In this document: positions 35,395-42,259 of the stretch, in pieces
How the letters are laid out: each line of letters starts with the position of its first letter
Position numbering within the stretch: the stretch's first letter is position 1
Assembly: GCA_902776935.1 (NCBI GenBank)
Contig: CACYRS010000021.1
Span: forward strand, 1 to 46,716
Length of the DNA stretch: 46,716 nucleotides
Direction: 5' to 3'
Source: an uncultured Prevotellaceae bacterium
Lineage (GTDB): Bacteria > Bacteroidota > Bacteroidia > Bacteroidales > Bacteroidaceae
Notes under the pieces: model-generated
Seen by the model: the letters and a program-made list of their open reading frames with translations, nothing else
Told to the model about the DNA's origin: nothing
The model's database searches: none
Made by a program: the position numbers and the translations under genes

Positions 35395-35426
35395 CGCATT
35401 ATTTTTTATTTTATATTTTTTATTTG

Positions 35427-36275
35427 TCAGTGCCTGAACCGTATTTCCTTCAGTCCGTGTCTCCCAAGAAACCTCGACTTGTCGATATATCCGTTCACAC
35501 CAACGATTCTGCCTTTTCCCGTGTACTGCCACATGCAGATATCCTTCTCGTCGGCCAGCACCGGTTCCTCTTCAGTATACATCGCCACCATCAGCTGGTA
35601 GTCGTTTAATTGTCCCACGAGGTGTTTGTTATAGAAGTTCCTGAAGGTATACACCAACGGCTTCTGATGATAAGTCTCTTCTATCATCCCGAGGAATGTG
35701 ATCAGCGAGTCCTGAAACTGCTCCAGAGGCAGTCCTCCAGTTGTCTCGACGTCTATCATCGGTATGAGGTCCTGTTCTCCGGGTCTGCACTGTGTAGTGA
35801 AGTTCACCAGCTGCAGATGCAGGGGAGTCTTCGGACGGAAGAAGTGGTACGACCCCACTTTGAGTCCATAGCGGTGAGCCAGCTCGATGTTTCTCTCATA
35901 CCTGGCGTCGATACGGTCACCGCCCTCAGTAGCCTTCAGATACACGTAGGCCATCTTCGTATTCTCTCCGACAGTCTCCCAGAACACCTCTCCCTGATAG
36001 TGGCTCAGGTCTATGCCATGCACATGTTCGCATGTGTCTTCGCACATCAGGTATGGGTTGTAGTCGCTGTCCTCGTAGTTTATGATAGGAGCGGGTCTCA
36101 ATACCGCTGTCTTCTTGGCAGATTTCTTGTTCGCCTTCGTCTTCTTTTTGTTCTTCACCACCTTGTGGGTCTTCTGTCGTGCGCGGCGTCTGTTCTTTTT
36201 TGTTCGCTGGCCGAAAGCGTCGCCTGCTGCCATCAGAGCAATGCAAAAGGCCAGAAATATAGTGAGTTTCTTCAT
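35427..36275 (-). CDS. GH25 family lysozyme
   Basis: 282 residues. Signal peptide (KKLTIFLAFCIALMAAGDAF) followed by a strongly basic linker (~24-56, Lys/Arg/Thr-rich), then a GH25 muramidase barrel: HGIDLSHYQGEVFWE (Asp89), YLKATEGGD (Glu117), GSYHFFRP, IPMIDVETTGG (Asp/Glu pair) and CMWQYTGKGRI near the end. It cleaves the MurNAc-GlcNAc bond of peptidoglycan, acting in periplasm or outside the cell. The basic linker may bind DNA, wall polymers or LPS. ATG 36275 is chosen because the promoter lies at 36297-36328. Confidence 0.88.
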   Translation of the reverse strand: MKKLTIFLAFCIALMAAGDAFGQRTKKNRRRARQKTHKVVKNKKKTKANKKSAKKTAVLRPAPIINYEDSDYNPYLMCEDTCEHVHGIDLSHYQGEVFWETVGENTKMAYVYLKATEGGDRIDARYERNIELAHRYGLKVGSYHFFRPKTPLHLQLVNFTTQCRPGEQDLIPMIDVETTGGLPLEQFQDSLITFLGMIEETYHQKPLVYTFRNFYNKHLVGQLNDYQLMVAMYTEEEPVLADEKDICMWQYTGKGRIVGVNGYIDKSRFLGRHGLKEIRFRH

Positions 36276-36296
36276 TACTTCCACAATTTTGGTGTG

Positions 36297-36328
36297 CAAA
36301 AGTACTAAATAATCTTGATACGACCAAA
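36297..36328 (-). promoter_or_regulatory. Promoter of GH25 lysozyme gene
   Basis: On the minus strand TTTG (36328-36325), 20 bp, TACTTTTG (36304-36297). It excludes the upstream start at 36362. Confidence 0.7.
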
Positions 36329-36373
36329 GGATTATAAAAAAATGGCATCTGTCACATGCCATTTCTTATCATT

Positions 36374-37171
36374 TCAAGCGTTTCTTACCGCCTCCAACAA
36401 CGTATCGTGTACCTTGCCGTTTGTAGCCACCACGCTGTCGCCCTCTGTGAAGTCATCGCTTCCGCCATAGTCGGTAACCCTTCCTCCGGCCTCCATCACT
36501 ATAAGAGCTCCCGCCATATAGTCCCACTGTCCGATGTACCGCTCCGCATAGGCATCGAGTCTTCCCGCAGCCACATAACAGAGAGCCATCGCCGCCGAGC
36601 CTATCATGCGTATGCTGCCCACATTACCGTAGAAACGCTCTATTAGCTTCTTTATCACCGGCTTATAGGCATCGCTGTTGTAAGGCAGCTGCATACAGAG
36701 CAGAGCGTCGCCAATCTCACTCTTGCCCACGTGCAGGGGCTCACACTCATCCCCCACTTCCACAAATGCTCCCCCGCCCTGCCAGGCATAGAAACATTCC
36801 TGGGCACATATCTCATACACCACACCGATGAGTATCTTCTTTCCTCTTATCAGTGCTATGGATACTGCATAGGGAGCAAAGCCGTGAATGAAGTTAGTGG
36901 TGCCGTCGAGCGGATCTACCACCCATAGCATCTGTTCGTCGCTGTGGGTAGCCAGACCCTCCTCAGTGATAAATCCAGCCTCAGGCAACAGCTCGCGTAA
37001 CTTCCCTACAATCATCTGCTCCGACCCCTTGTCTACATACGACACGTAGTCATGGGCATGTTTGCGTTCCACCTTGTCAACGCTGAATCTCGCGCGTTCA
37101 CTTCTTATATAGCTTCCAGCCTGACGGGCCACCTCGCACACCTGCATTGTAAGATCTCTTAACTCTTTCAT
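36374..37171 (-). CDS. Inositol monophosphatase family protein
   Basis: 265 residues. Metal-binding motifs: FITEEG (Glu70/71), VVDPLDGTTNFIHG (Asp86, Asp89) and QWDYMAGALIVMEAGG (Asp217). The family (SuhB/CysQ-like) removes phosphate from inositol phosphates, or 3'-phosphoadenosine phosphate in the CysQ branch; the WDYMAG region is closer to SuhB-type enzymes, but the substrate cannot be fixed here. ATG 37171 is used since the -7 box ends at 37193; the ATG at 37195 would lie inside the promoter. Single-gene transcript. Confidence 0.87.
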   Translation of the reverse strand: MKELRDLTMQVCEVARQAGSYIRSERARFSVDKVERKHAHDYVSYVDKGSEQMIVGKLRELLPEAGFITEEGLATHSDEQMLWVVDPLDGTTNFIHGFAPYAVSIALIRGKKILIGVVYEICAQECFYAWQGGGAFVEVGDECEPLHVGKSEIGDALLCMQLPYNSDAYKPVIKKLIERFYGNVGSIRMIGSAAMALCYVAAGRLDAYAERYIGQWDYMAGALIVMEAGGRVTDYGGSDDFTEGDSVVATNGKVHDTLLEAVRNA

Positions 37172-37192
37172 CTTTATTCTTTTTTCGACATG

Positions 37193-37224
37193 CAAAGATA
37201 CATCATTTTATCCATATCTCCAAA
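37193..37224 (-). promoter_or_regulatory. Promoter of the inositol monophosphatase gene
   Basis: On the minus strand TTTG (37224-37221), 20 bp, TATCTTTG (37200-37193). Confidence 0.75.
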
Positions 37225-37243
37225 CTTTCAGACTTATAATTCG

Positions 37244-37537
37244 TTATTTTACATCGAAGAGTATCTTCCTGCGGTTGTTCTTCGGCCGTACTGCGAAGTG
37301 CACCCACACCCTCGAGCCACGTACCTCGATGAGCAGCTCATCTGCAGTAAAGGCACGCATAATGAGAATGTTGACACCAACGGCTGTCTCAGACCTGAGG
37401 ACGCTACTAAGCATTCCAATGCCGTTTCGGGTGAAAGCATAAGGTGGCCTTCTTAAGCCCATTTTCGCAAAATTTGATGTCGCATTTTGCGACATCAAAA
37501 TCTTTGCGCCATCATTATGGCTTGGATTGGAGGTCAC
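37244..37537 (-). pseudogene. Remnant of an ORF6N-domain (phage-antirepressor-like) gene
   Basis: The frame encodes [11 protein letters not shown], then [20 protein letters not shown] and [17 protein letters not shown], which is the C-terminal half of the ORF6N domain (family pattern: MVSQNA, PYAFTEQG, MLSSVL, IQIMRAF). The N-terminal half (normally RGQKVxLDxDLAxLYGV) is absent upstream, and the tail after residue ~60 departs from the usual RxM pattern and ends KILFDVK-stop. No ribosome site and only a GTG could start it. ORF6N proteins are phage or mobile-element regulators, so this marks a decayed mobile insertion. It overlaps the 12-bp inverted repeat at 37473-37499. Confidence 0.6.
37473..37499. 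repeat. Perfect 12-bp inverted repeat
   Basis: TTTGATGTCGCA (37473-37484), 3-nt loop, TGCGACATCAAA (37488-37499), inside the ORF6N remnant. A smaller palindrome GTCACA-TT-TGTGAC is at 37533-37546. Confidence 0.8.
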
Positions 37538-37556
37538 ATTTGTGACTTCCCTTACC

Positions 37557-37591
37557 CAACGGTGTTACGCTGTGACGCAGTTACACCGTTG
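37557..37591. repeat. 9-bp inverted repeat CAACGGTGT / ACACCGTTG
   Basis: Arms at 37557-37565 and 37583-37591 around 17 nt. The loop holds ACGCAGTT, the reverse complement of the 8-bp unit tandemly repeated at 37719-37750. Confidence 0.75.
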
Positions 37592-37628
37592 CATTAGGTT
37601 TTTCAGATAGTGGCGGATTCTTGTGGGG

Positions 37629-37678
37629 TATAATTTATATTATATAATATATTATAATATATTAATATAATATATATA
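37629..37678. other. 50-nt pure A/T block
   Basis: An uninterrupted A/T-only stretch made of TATA/ATAT palindromic pieces, flanked by inverted copies of the 8-bp unit AACTGCGT (one at 37574-37581 on the minus strand, four at 37719-37750 on the plus strand). It is an easily melted segment; no gene is seen between 37592 and 37818. Confidence 0.7.
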
Positions 37679-37718
37679 GAAATCCACATATTGGGGGAAC
37701 TTCGACAAGAGCAAATGA

Positions 37719-37750
37719 AACTGCGTAACTGCGTAACCGCGTCACTGCGT
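37719..37750 (+). repeat. Four tandem 8-bp units (AACTGCGT)
   Basis: AACTGCGT, AACTGCGT, AACCGCGT, CACTGCGT without spacers. The arrangement next to an A/T block recalls iterons of replication origins, but no replication gene is present. Confidence 0.8.
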
Positions 37751-37817
37751 CAAACGAAGATTTTTATTATTTTACATTTTAACACTTGAAATAAATCAGA
37801 AAAGAACTTGAAAAAGG

Positions 37818-37849
37818 CTTGTTTTGCATCTCTATTTTTTGTACCTTTG
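37818..37849 (+). promoter_or_regulatory. Promoter of HU-like gene copy 2
   Basis: CTTG (37818-37821), 20 bp, TACCTTTG (37842-37849). Transcription near 37856 gives a leader of about 175 nt. Confidence 0.65.
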
Positions 37850-37876
37850 CAACGTCAATGAGGATGAAAATTTGCG

Positions 37877-37910
37877 CTCCCACGAGAGAAATTTTTCTCG
37901 CCCACGGGAG
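37877..37910 (+). promoter_or_regulatory. Hairpin in the long leader of HU-like gene copy 2
   Basis: CTCCC (37877-37881) pairs with GGGAG (37906-37910), enclosing CGAGA (37883-37887) with TCTCG (37896-37900). A possible regulatory RNA structure. The leader also contains a 53-codon open frame from ATG 37858 to the stop at 38017-38019, too close to +1 to be convincing. Confidence 0.35.
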
Positions 37911-38031
37911 AGATGAAAAAGTTGAATGGAGGGGTGCAGATGGCAATCCAAAATTGATAAGGAAGATGGAGGCGGGAGCTAGCACCGTTAGACCAGAACC
38001 TTTAGTCAAAAACCATTAAAAACACAAGATT

Positions 38032-38673
38032 ATGGCACTGAAAGTAAAAGCAAAGGAACAGTACCAAAACATTGGTAAGTATGCGGGCACTTACCGCTAC
38101 GTGATGATGCCGGAGCTCTACACGGCACTGGCACAGGACAAGGTGATTAAGGAGGCGGCTCTCCGCTCGGGCGTGAGCCGAGGCGTGATGCAGGCTTGCT
38201 GGGACGCAGCCGGCGAGGTAATCAAGGCATGGGCAACAGAGGGTCACAGCGTGGCTCTGCCAGGACTGGGCACCATGCGATTCGGCCTGCGCGCCAAGAG
38301 CGTGGCCGACGTAAACAAGGTGAAGGCCGGTCTTATCTCAAGCCGACGCATCATCTTCACTCCTGACGTGGACCTGAAGGAGGAACTGGCCAAGACTGCC
38401 GTGCAGATTACCTGTTACGACCGCGACGGCAAGGAGGTGAAGCGTGTTACATCGACCGACGATGGTACCGTGGAGGACAACGAGAACGAGCAGAACGGCA
38501 CTGGCTCTGAGAGCGGATCAGGTAATGGCTCGGGCGGCTCTTCGACAGGCTCAGAGACCGCGGGAGGTAATGGCTCAGAGACCGCAAGCGTAGAGGCACC
38601 GGTGATTGATGGAGCAACACCATTCGATGAGAGTACGGAGGTGACGATTAGTGGTCCTGATGGGTGGTCCTGA
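38032..38673 (+). CDS. HU-like DNA-binding protein, copy 2, truncated by frameshift
   Basis: 213 residues. MALKVKAKEQYQNIGKYAGT begins a complete HU_rel domain (about 1-135; VALPGLGTMRFGLRAKSVAD, SRRIIFTPDVD), a Glu/Asn/Gly/Ser linker follows, and the frame ends prematurely at SGPDGWS inside the chitobiase-type domain. The cause is a 13-bp tandem duplication (38651-38663 and 38664-38676). The HU part should still be made, so the protein may act without its C-terminal domain. The intact paralogue is at the left end of the window. The gene follows a 175-nt leader. Confidence 0.85.
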   Translation: MALKVKAKEQYQNIGKYAGTYRYVMMPELYTALAQDKVIKEAALRSGVSRGVMQACWDAAGEVIKAWATEGHSVALPGLGTMRFGLRAKSVADVNKVKAGLISSRRIIFTPDVDLKEELAKTAVQITCYDRDGKEVKRVTSTDDGTVEDNENEQNGTGSESGSGNGSGGSSTGSETAGGNGSETASVEAPVIDGATPFDESTEVTISGPDGWS

Positions 38674-38676
38674 TGG
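38651..38676 (+). repeat. 13-bp tandem duplication causing the frameshift
   Basis: GTGGTCCTGATGG twice in direct succession. Copy 1 of the gene (about 598-610) has the equivalent segment once, as GTGGTCCTGACGG. 13 bp shifts the frame by +1. Confidence 0.9.
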
Positions 38677-38875
38677 CGCAGAGATAAGGTATACCACAGA
38701 TGGTACCGCTCCTAACGCAGAGAGCACACTGTATGATACTGCTATCACACTGACTGATACGACAACCGTTAAGGCTATCGCCATCAAGGATGGTGAATCC
38801 AGCGAGGCAGCTACTAAGGTGTTCACAAAGAACGGCAGCAACGTAGGTAGCGGTGGTTTCGAAACGGGCAATTGA
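38677..38875 (+). pseudogene. Out-of-frame C-terminal domain of HU-like copy 2
   Basis: In the +1 frame the sequence continues GAEIRYTTDGTAPNAESTLY to the same C-terminus as copy 1 (GSNVGSGGFETGN, stop at 38873-38875). The frame is otherwise undamaged, suggesting that the duplication is recent or reversible. Confidence 0.85.
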
Positions 38876-38882
38876 CCTTTAG

Positions 38883-38913
38883 AAATGATAAATGATAAAG
38901 GATAAATGATAAA
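38883..38913 (+). repeat. Heptad tandem repeat, copy 2
   Basis: Identical over 31 bp to 822-852, in the same position relative to the HU-like gene. Confidence 0.85.
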
Positions 38914-38934
38914 CGTAACGGAAAGGAAAGGAGG

Positions 38935-39006
38935 CTAGCGAGCATCGCAACAGCAATTCTAACAGCCCTCGGAGCAACAAGTTGTCTGGGAGTTAGCAAT
39001 CTCTAA
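38935..39006 (+). pseudogene. 5'-deleted 'smalltalk'-type small protein gene
   Basis: A ribosome site (AAGGAGG, 38927-38933) runs directly into the second half of the gene: LASIATAILTALGATSCLG then VSNL and a stop at 39004-39006. Compared with unit 1 (874-971), the start codon and the first ~12-14 codons are deleted and no alternative start is present. The C-terminal hydrophobic part is otherwise nearly identical to unit 1. Confidence 0.65.
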
Positions 39007-39009
39007 ACA

Positions 39010-39048
39010 AAAGGCTGCCGGAGTGAAATTAATCATCCGGCAGCCTTT
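39010..39048. terminator. Bidirectional terminator between HU/smalltalk unit 2 and a convergent lipoprotein gene
   Basis: Perfect 13-bp stem AAAGGCTGCCGGA (39010-39022) / TCCGGCAGCCTTT (39036-39048), T-rich on both sides. Confidence 0.85.
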
Positions 39049-39080
39049 ATTATATTAATTCAAGTAGAATCTTACTCAGC

Positions 39081-40304
39081 TTATTCTGCAGCTTCGGTCT
39101 CCTCCTCTACAGGAACCCACCAGTCCTTAGGAAGCGATACTCTCTCCTTCTGCCAGTCAACAAATGTGTCTAATGCGATGATCATTGGAACCTCGCCAAC
39201 TCTTGGGAATGGGATAGAGAGAATCACATCTTCGTTAGTCAGGCTTTTAGCCGTTAAAGTAACATTGTTAGTGCTTGGATTCCAACCCTGAACAGGGAAT
39301 TCAACCAAAACATCATCCCACTTAGGATTCTCTGTATTATACATTGTCTCTACTTTGTATCCAGCAGCTACGCCTTGAACACCCTTGCTCCACACTGTGT
39401 TACCAATCGTCAGAGTGAAGTCGATTGTACCACCCATAGCGCGGATGATAGCCTTCTGAGAACCGTCGATAGCCTGAATAACGTCAACTACGACATCGTT
39501 GAAGTCGAAATCCTTCTTAGAGCCAAGGTCCTCGATCATATAGCGCTTCTCTATAGGTCTTACAGGATCGATATTTCTTACCATACAGATCAGATCAGAA
39601 TAACTGCCGTTAGCACCTTTGCGGAAACCCCAATATGTTCTACCGTTGACTTTGAACTCCTTGTAGGTGTCGATCTTGTAATCCGCAGCTGTGCCGCCGA
39701 TAATGTTTTCACCAATTAAAGCCTCTCCTAATAAAGTTCCCTGTGTAGGATATAATGACCAGTAAACATTACTTGCAGTGGTCAGTGACTTTGAGTTGAT
39801 CTCTTTTCCCAAACGTCCTAAAGTGCTCCATCCATTTTTAAGGCCTACACCTTCTACAGAAACAACCTCTTTTTCATCATTGTAGCATACTGCTAATTTA
39901 TAATAGGTTGCGCCATTTTTATTTACTACGTTGCTATAGGCTGGAAACAAATCTACAGACAAATATGGATTAAATGTTTTTACCTCAGCATTGTTTATCG
40001 CTGATTTCACTTGATCTAAATCGTCATCAATGAAACGCAGGATAAAATCTGTGAGGGGGTTGAGATTTCTACAGCTTAACGACTCACCTGCACGAGTAGC
40101 AGCCGGAGCGTTTGAAATACTTGAAAAATCCCAAGACTGATTGGAATCGATTGCACCATACTGCTTCACATAATTTGTGGCGTACTCAGTCTTCTCCTGC
40201 TCTGCGAGAATGCTTTTGTTTTCTTCAAAAAGATCGTTCTTTGAGCATGAAACTGTGCCCAACAGTGCCATAGACATGGCAATAGTCATGAATTTTGTAT
40301 TCAT
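39081..40304 (-). CDS. LruC-domain lipoprotein A
   Basis: 407 residues. Lipoprotein signal with lipobox (ALLGTVSCSKND, Cys20), so it is membrane-anchored and probably exported to the outer membrane. The N-terminal region has YVKQYGAIDSNQSWDFSS, a motif shared with the paralogue at 40593. The C-terminal ~150 residues contain YMIEDLGSKKDFDFNDVVVD and KAIIRAMGGTIDFTLTIGN, the Asp-rich, probably calcium-binding LruC/DUF4114-type domain. Its middle region (100-240) is specific to this copy. Function unknown; such lipoproteins are usually surface-exposed. It is convergent with the HU/smalltalk unit and divergent from paralogue B. Confidence 0.78.
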   Translation of the reverse strand: MNTKFMTIAMSMALLGTVSCSKNDLFEENKSILAEQEKTEYATNYVKQYGAIDSNQSWDFSSISNAPAATRAGESLSCRNLNPLTDFILRFIDDDLDQVKSAINNAEVKTFNPYLSVDLFPAYSNVVNKNGATYYKLAVCYNDEKEVVSVEGVGLKNGWSTLGRLGKEINSKSLTTASNVYWSLYPTQGTLLGEALIGENIIGGTAADYKIDTYKEFKVNGRTYWGFRKGANGSYSDLICMVRNIDPVRPIEKRYMIEDLGSKKDFDFNDVVVDVIQAIDGSQKAIIRAMGGTIDFTLTIGNTVWSKGVQGVAAGYKVETMYNTENPKWDDVLVEFPVQGWNPSTNNVTLTAKSLTNEDVILSIPFPRVGEVPMIIALDTFVDWQKERVSLPKDWWVPVEEETEAAE

Positions 40305-40350
40305 TTTGCTTTAAAAGATATTTAAATGGTTTAATTAATTTTTGTTGGCG

Positions 40351-40358
40351 CAAAGTTA
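40351..40358 (-). promoter_or_regulatory. -7 box of LruC-type lipoprotein A
   Basis: TAACTTTG on the minus strand, 47 bp before the start codon. No good -33 box at the expected distance; TTTTG lies only about 14 bp away. Confidence 0.5.
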
Positions 40359-40435
40359 CTAAATTTAATCGTCAAAACAGTGTTTTTAATACACTAATTA
40401 TTGCCGCCTCAACAATTTCTTGAGATAAGTCAAGT

Positions 40436-40476
40436 AAAGAGGTGGTTGTCAGAAATAGACGACCATCTTTGGCCAA
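40436..40476. repeat. Stray copy of the hairpin sequence that follows HU/smalltalk unit 1
   Basis: 17 bp (AAAGAGGTGGTTGTCAG, 40436-40452) are identical to 975-991 and the following bases remain similar; the right arm (GACGACCATCTTT) pairs with a bulge. It lies between the two divergent lipoprotein genes, where no terminator is needed. Confidence 0.5.
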
Positions 40477-40507
40477 ATGTTAAATTGTACTAAAATCGCA
40501 CAAATAC

Positions 40508-40539
40508 ATTGTGTAATTTGATAATTCTTAGTATTTTTG
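40508..40539 (+). promoter_or_regulatory. Promoter of LruC-type lipoprotein B
   Basis: ATTG (40508-40511), 20 bp, TATTTTTG (40532-40539). Confidence 0.6.
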
Positions 40540-40592
40540 CAGTCGAATAAAGTCAACCAAATATAAGTTATTAAAATCTTTTCAAAAAATTT

Positions 40593-42086
40593 ATGAAAGC
40601 AAAGAAATTATTTATGATGGGAAGCATGGCCGTAATGGGCATTGCTTTTACTTCCTGTTCTAAGGATCTTACTGTCGATGCTGAGGCTGTAGCTCAGGCA
40701 GCAGTGAATCAGGTAAGATCTGAGTATGAAAGCAATTTCGTCAAGAAATATGGCGAAATTGACCCTGAAATGACTTGGGACTACACAACCATGAATCCCA
40801 TTTCCAGCCTGGGTTCAAGTGCAAGTGCTGCTACTACACGTGCTACAAGAGCCGGCAATCCTACTATGACTAAGGGTAACGATATTATCATCCAGAGCAA
40901 TGTTTTAAGTTGGGTGACCACAAACCTGAAGGCAGGTTCTAATAACTATTTGAAGGGCAGCCCATTCTATATGGAAGTGCCTGGTAATTCATTCACCATC
41001 GTTCCCATCTTCCAGGGGCAGGCTGGCTACTACTGGCAGCTTTGCATGCACGTAGATGGTATTAGCAATGATAAGGTGATTTGGGAAAAGTACGATATTG
41101 AGTATAAGAATTATGAATCTGACCGTAACTACAAAAAGCCAACTAATACCGGCATGACCGACGGAAATTCAAAACCCGTCTACGAGGTTAAGTCACATAC
41201 CTATACTTTCAATAACTACCCAGAAAATGCAAGGATGTATTTCTACTTGAGAGTATGGGATAACGAAAATGATTATAAAAATTGGAAGAATGGTTATAAA
41301 TGGAAAGTAGTAGGACATCAGTATGTCAGTCTGGATCCAAGAATCCTGACCTCTCTCAACTATCAGATGTTGGCATTGAAGGGTATTCAGATACCTGCAG
41401 CTCTTGCGAATGAGTATACAGCTGAAAATGTGACCTTCATTGGTTGTGAAGATGCCGAAATCACCAGTACCGGTGATAGAGACTACGAGGATCTCGTATT
41501 CATGATGTATGGTAAGCCCGCTCCTCCTATCACTCACGTTGACGTAGAAACCGTTACCGCAGGTAAGCGTTATCTGATCGAGGACCTTGGTGCTACCAAC
41601 GACTTCGACTTCAACGATGTTGTAGTTGACGTGGTAGAGGAATATAAGAATCAGATTTACTATAACATTGCTGCAAATGGTCAGAAAGTGTTCGACCACA
41701 AAACAGAGATTGATGGTTCTCGTAAGCAGAAGGCCATTATCCGCGCTATGGGTGGTACAAGAGACTTCACACTGACAATTGGTAACAAGTCTTGGACGAA
41801 GAGCGAGAACGGATATGCTTCTACAGACATGCTGAACACTGGTTGGAACGGCACTGAAATCGAGGAGAACAAAGTGCTGGCTGAATTCGACGTTACCGGA
41901 TGGATTCCAGCCAACAACAACATCTCTATCAATGTTGAGCGCCAGGGCAACAGCACCGGTTTCTATACCATTACCTTCCCGAAGAAGGGTGATGTTCCTA
42001 TGATCGTTGCTACCGATATTACACCTCTCACACCATGGCAGTCTGAGAAGCAGAGCGTTCCCGGCTGGTGGTATACAGAAGAATAA
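40593..42086 (+). CDS. LruC-domain lipoprotein B
   Basis: 497 residues. Lipobox FTSCSKD (Cys22) after a short basic/hydrophobic signal. FVKKYGEIDPEMTWDYTT parallels the motif in lipoprotein A. Residues ~310-490 form the LruC/DUF4114-type domain: KRYLIEDLGATNDFDFNDVV, KAIIRAMGGTRDFTLTIGNK and PKKGDVPMIVATDITP, nearly the same as A. The middle differs from A and is rich in aromatic residues (YYWQLCMHVDGISNDK), which would suit carbohydrate or protein binding. Probably surface-anchored. It is transcribed alone, from 40539 to the terminator at 42119. Confidence 0.8.
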   Translation: MKAKKLFMMGSMAVMGIAFTSCSKDLTVDAEAVAQAAVNQVRSEYESNFVKKYGEIDPEMTWDYTTMNPISSLGSSASAATTRATRAGNPTMTKGNDIIIQSNVLSWVTTNLKAGSNNYLKGSPFYMEVPGNSFTIVPIFQGQAGYYWQLCMHVDGISNDKVIWEKYDIEYKNYESDRNYKKPTNTGMTDGNSKPVYEVKSHTYTFNNYPENARMYFYLRVWDNENDYKNWKNGYKWKVVGHQYVSLDPRILTSLNYQMLALKGIQIPAALANEYTAENVTFIGCEDAEITSTGDRDYEDLVFMMYGKPAPPITHVDVETVTAGKRYLIEDLGATNDFDFNDVVVDVVEEYKNQIYYNIAANGQKVFDHKTEIDGSRKQKAIIRAMGGTRDFTLTIGNKSWTKSENGYASTDMLNTGWNGTEIEENKVLAEFDVTGWIPANNNISINVERQGNSTGFYTITFPKKGDVPMIVATDITPLTPWQSEKQSVPGWWYTEE

Positions 42087-42118
42087 TCATTGGTTATCCA
42101 ATATACAACCATAAAATG

Positions 42119-42148
42119 CAGGCATCCGATTTGGATGCCTGTTTTTTT
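42119..42148 (+). terminator. Terminator of LruC-type lipoprotein B gene
   Basis: CAGGCATCC (42119-42127), 5-nt loop, GGATGCCTG (42133-42141), then seven Ts. Confidence 0.9.
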
Positions 42149-42213
42149 ATATCTATATCAGATAGTTAGAAAAAAAAATCCGTTCGCATCACGCGCGTTT
42201 CATATTTATTTTG

Positions 42214-42221
42214 TATCTTTG
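42214..42221 (+). promoter_or_regulatory. -7 box of maeB
   Basis: TATCTTTG, 38 bp before the start codon. No TTG-type -33 box at the normal distance, so this promoter may be weak or need an activator. Confidence 0.5.
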
Positions 42222-42259
42222 CAGCCGATTACACAAAAATTACAATAATAATACACTCT

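Noticed and set aside
37190-37456. 88-codon plus-strand frame between the monophosphatase gene and the repeat patch
   Set aside because: Antisense to the recognisable ORF6N remnant, with no motif or ribosome site; it begins in the monophosphatase promoter.
37719-37750. Possible CRISPR or tandem spacer array
   Set aside because: The units are 8 bp with no spacers and no cas genes are nearby.
37858-38019. 53-codon frame in the leader of HU-like copy 2
   Set aside because: It starts at about +1 of the transcript without ribosome site, runs through strong hairpins and resembles no family I know. Not excluded, but weaker than a leader-RNA explanation.
808-39006. The 38-kb interval as a composite mobile element bounded by HU units
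   Set aside because: The interior consists of core biosynthetic genes with ordinary composition and no integrase, transposase, mobilisation genes or target-site duplications. The repeats are better seen as duplicated accessory genes.
40517-40539. TTTG at 40517-40520 as -33 box of lipoprotein B
   Set aside because: It is only 11 bp from the -7 box; ATTG at 40508-40511 has the proper 20-bp spacing.
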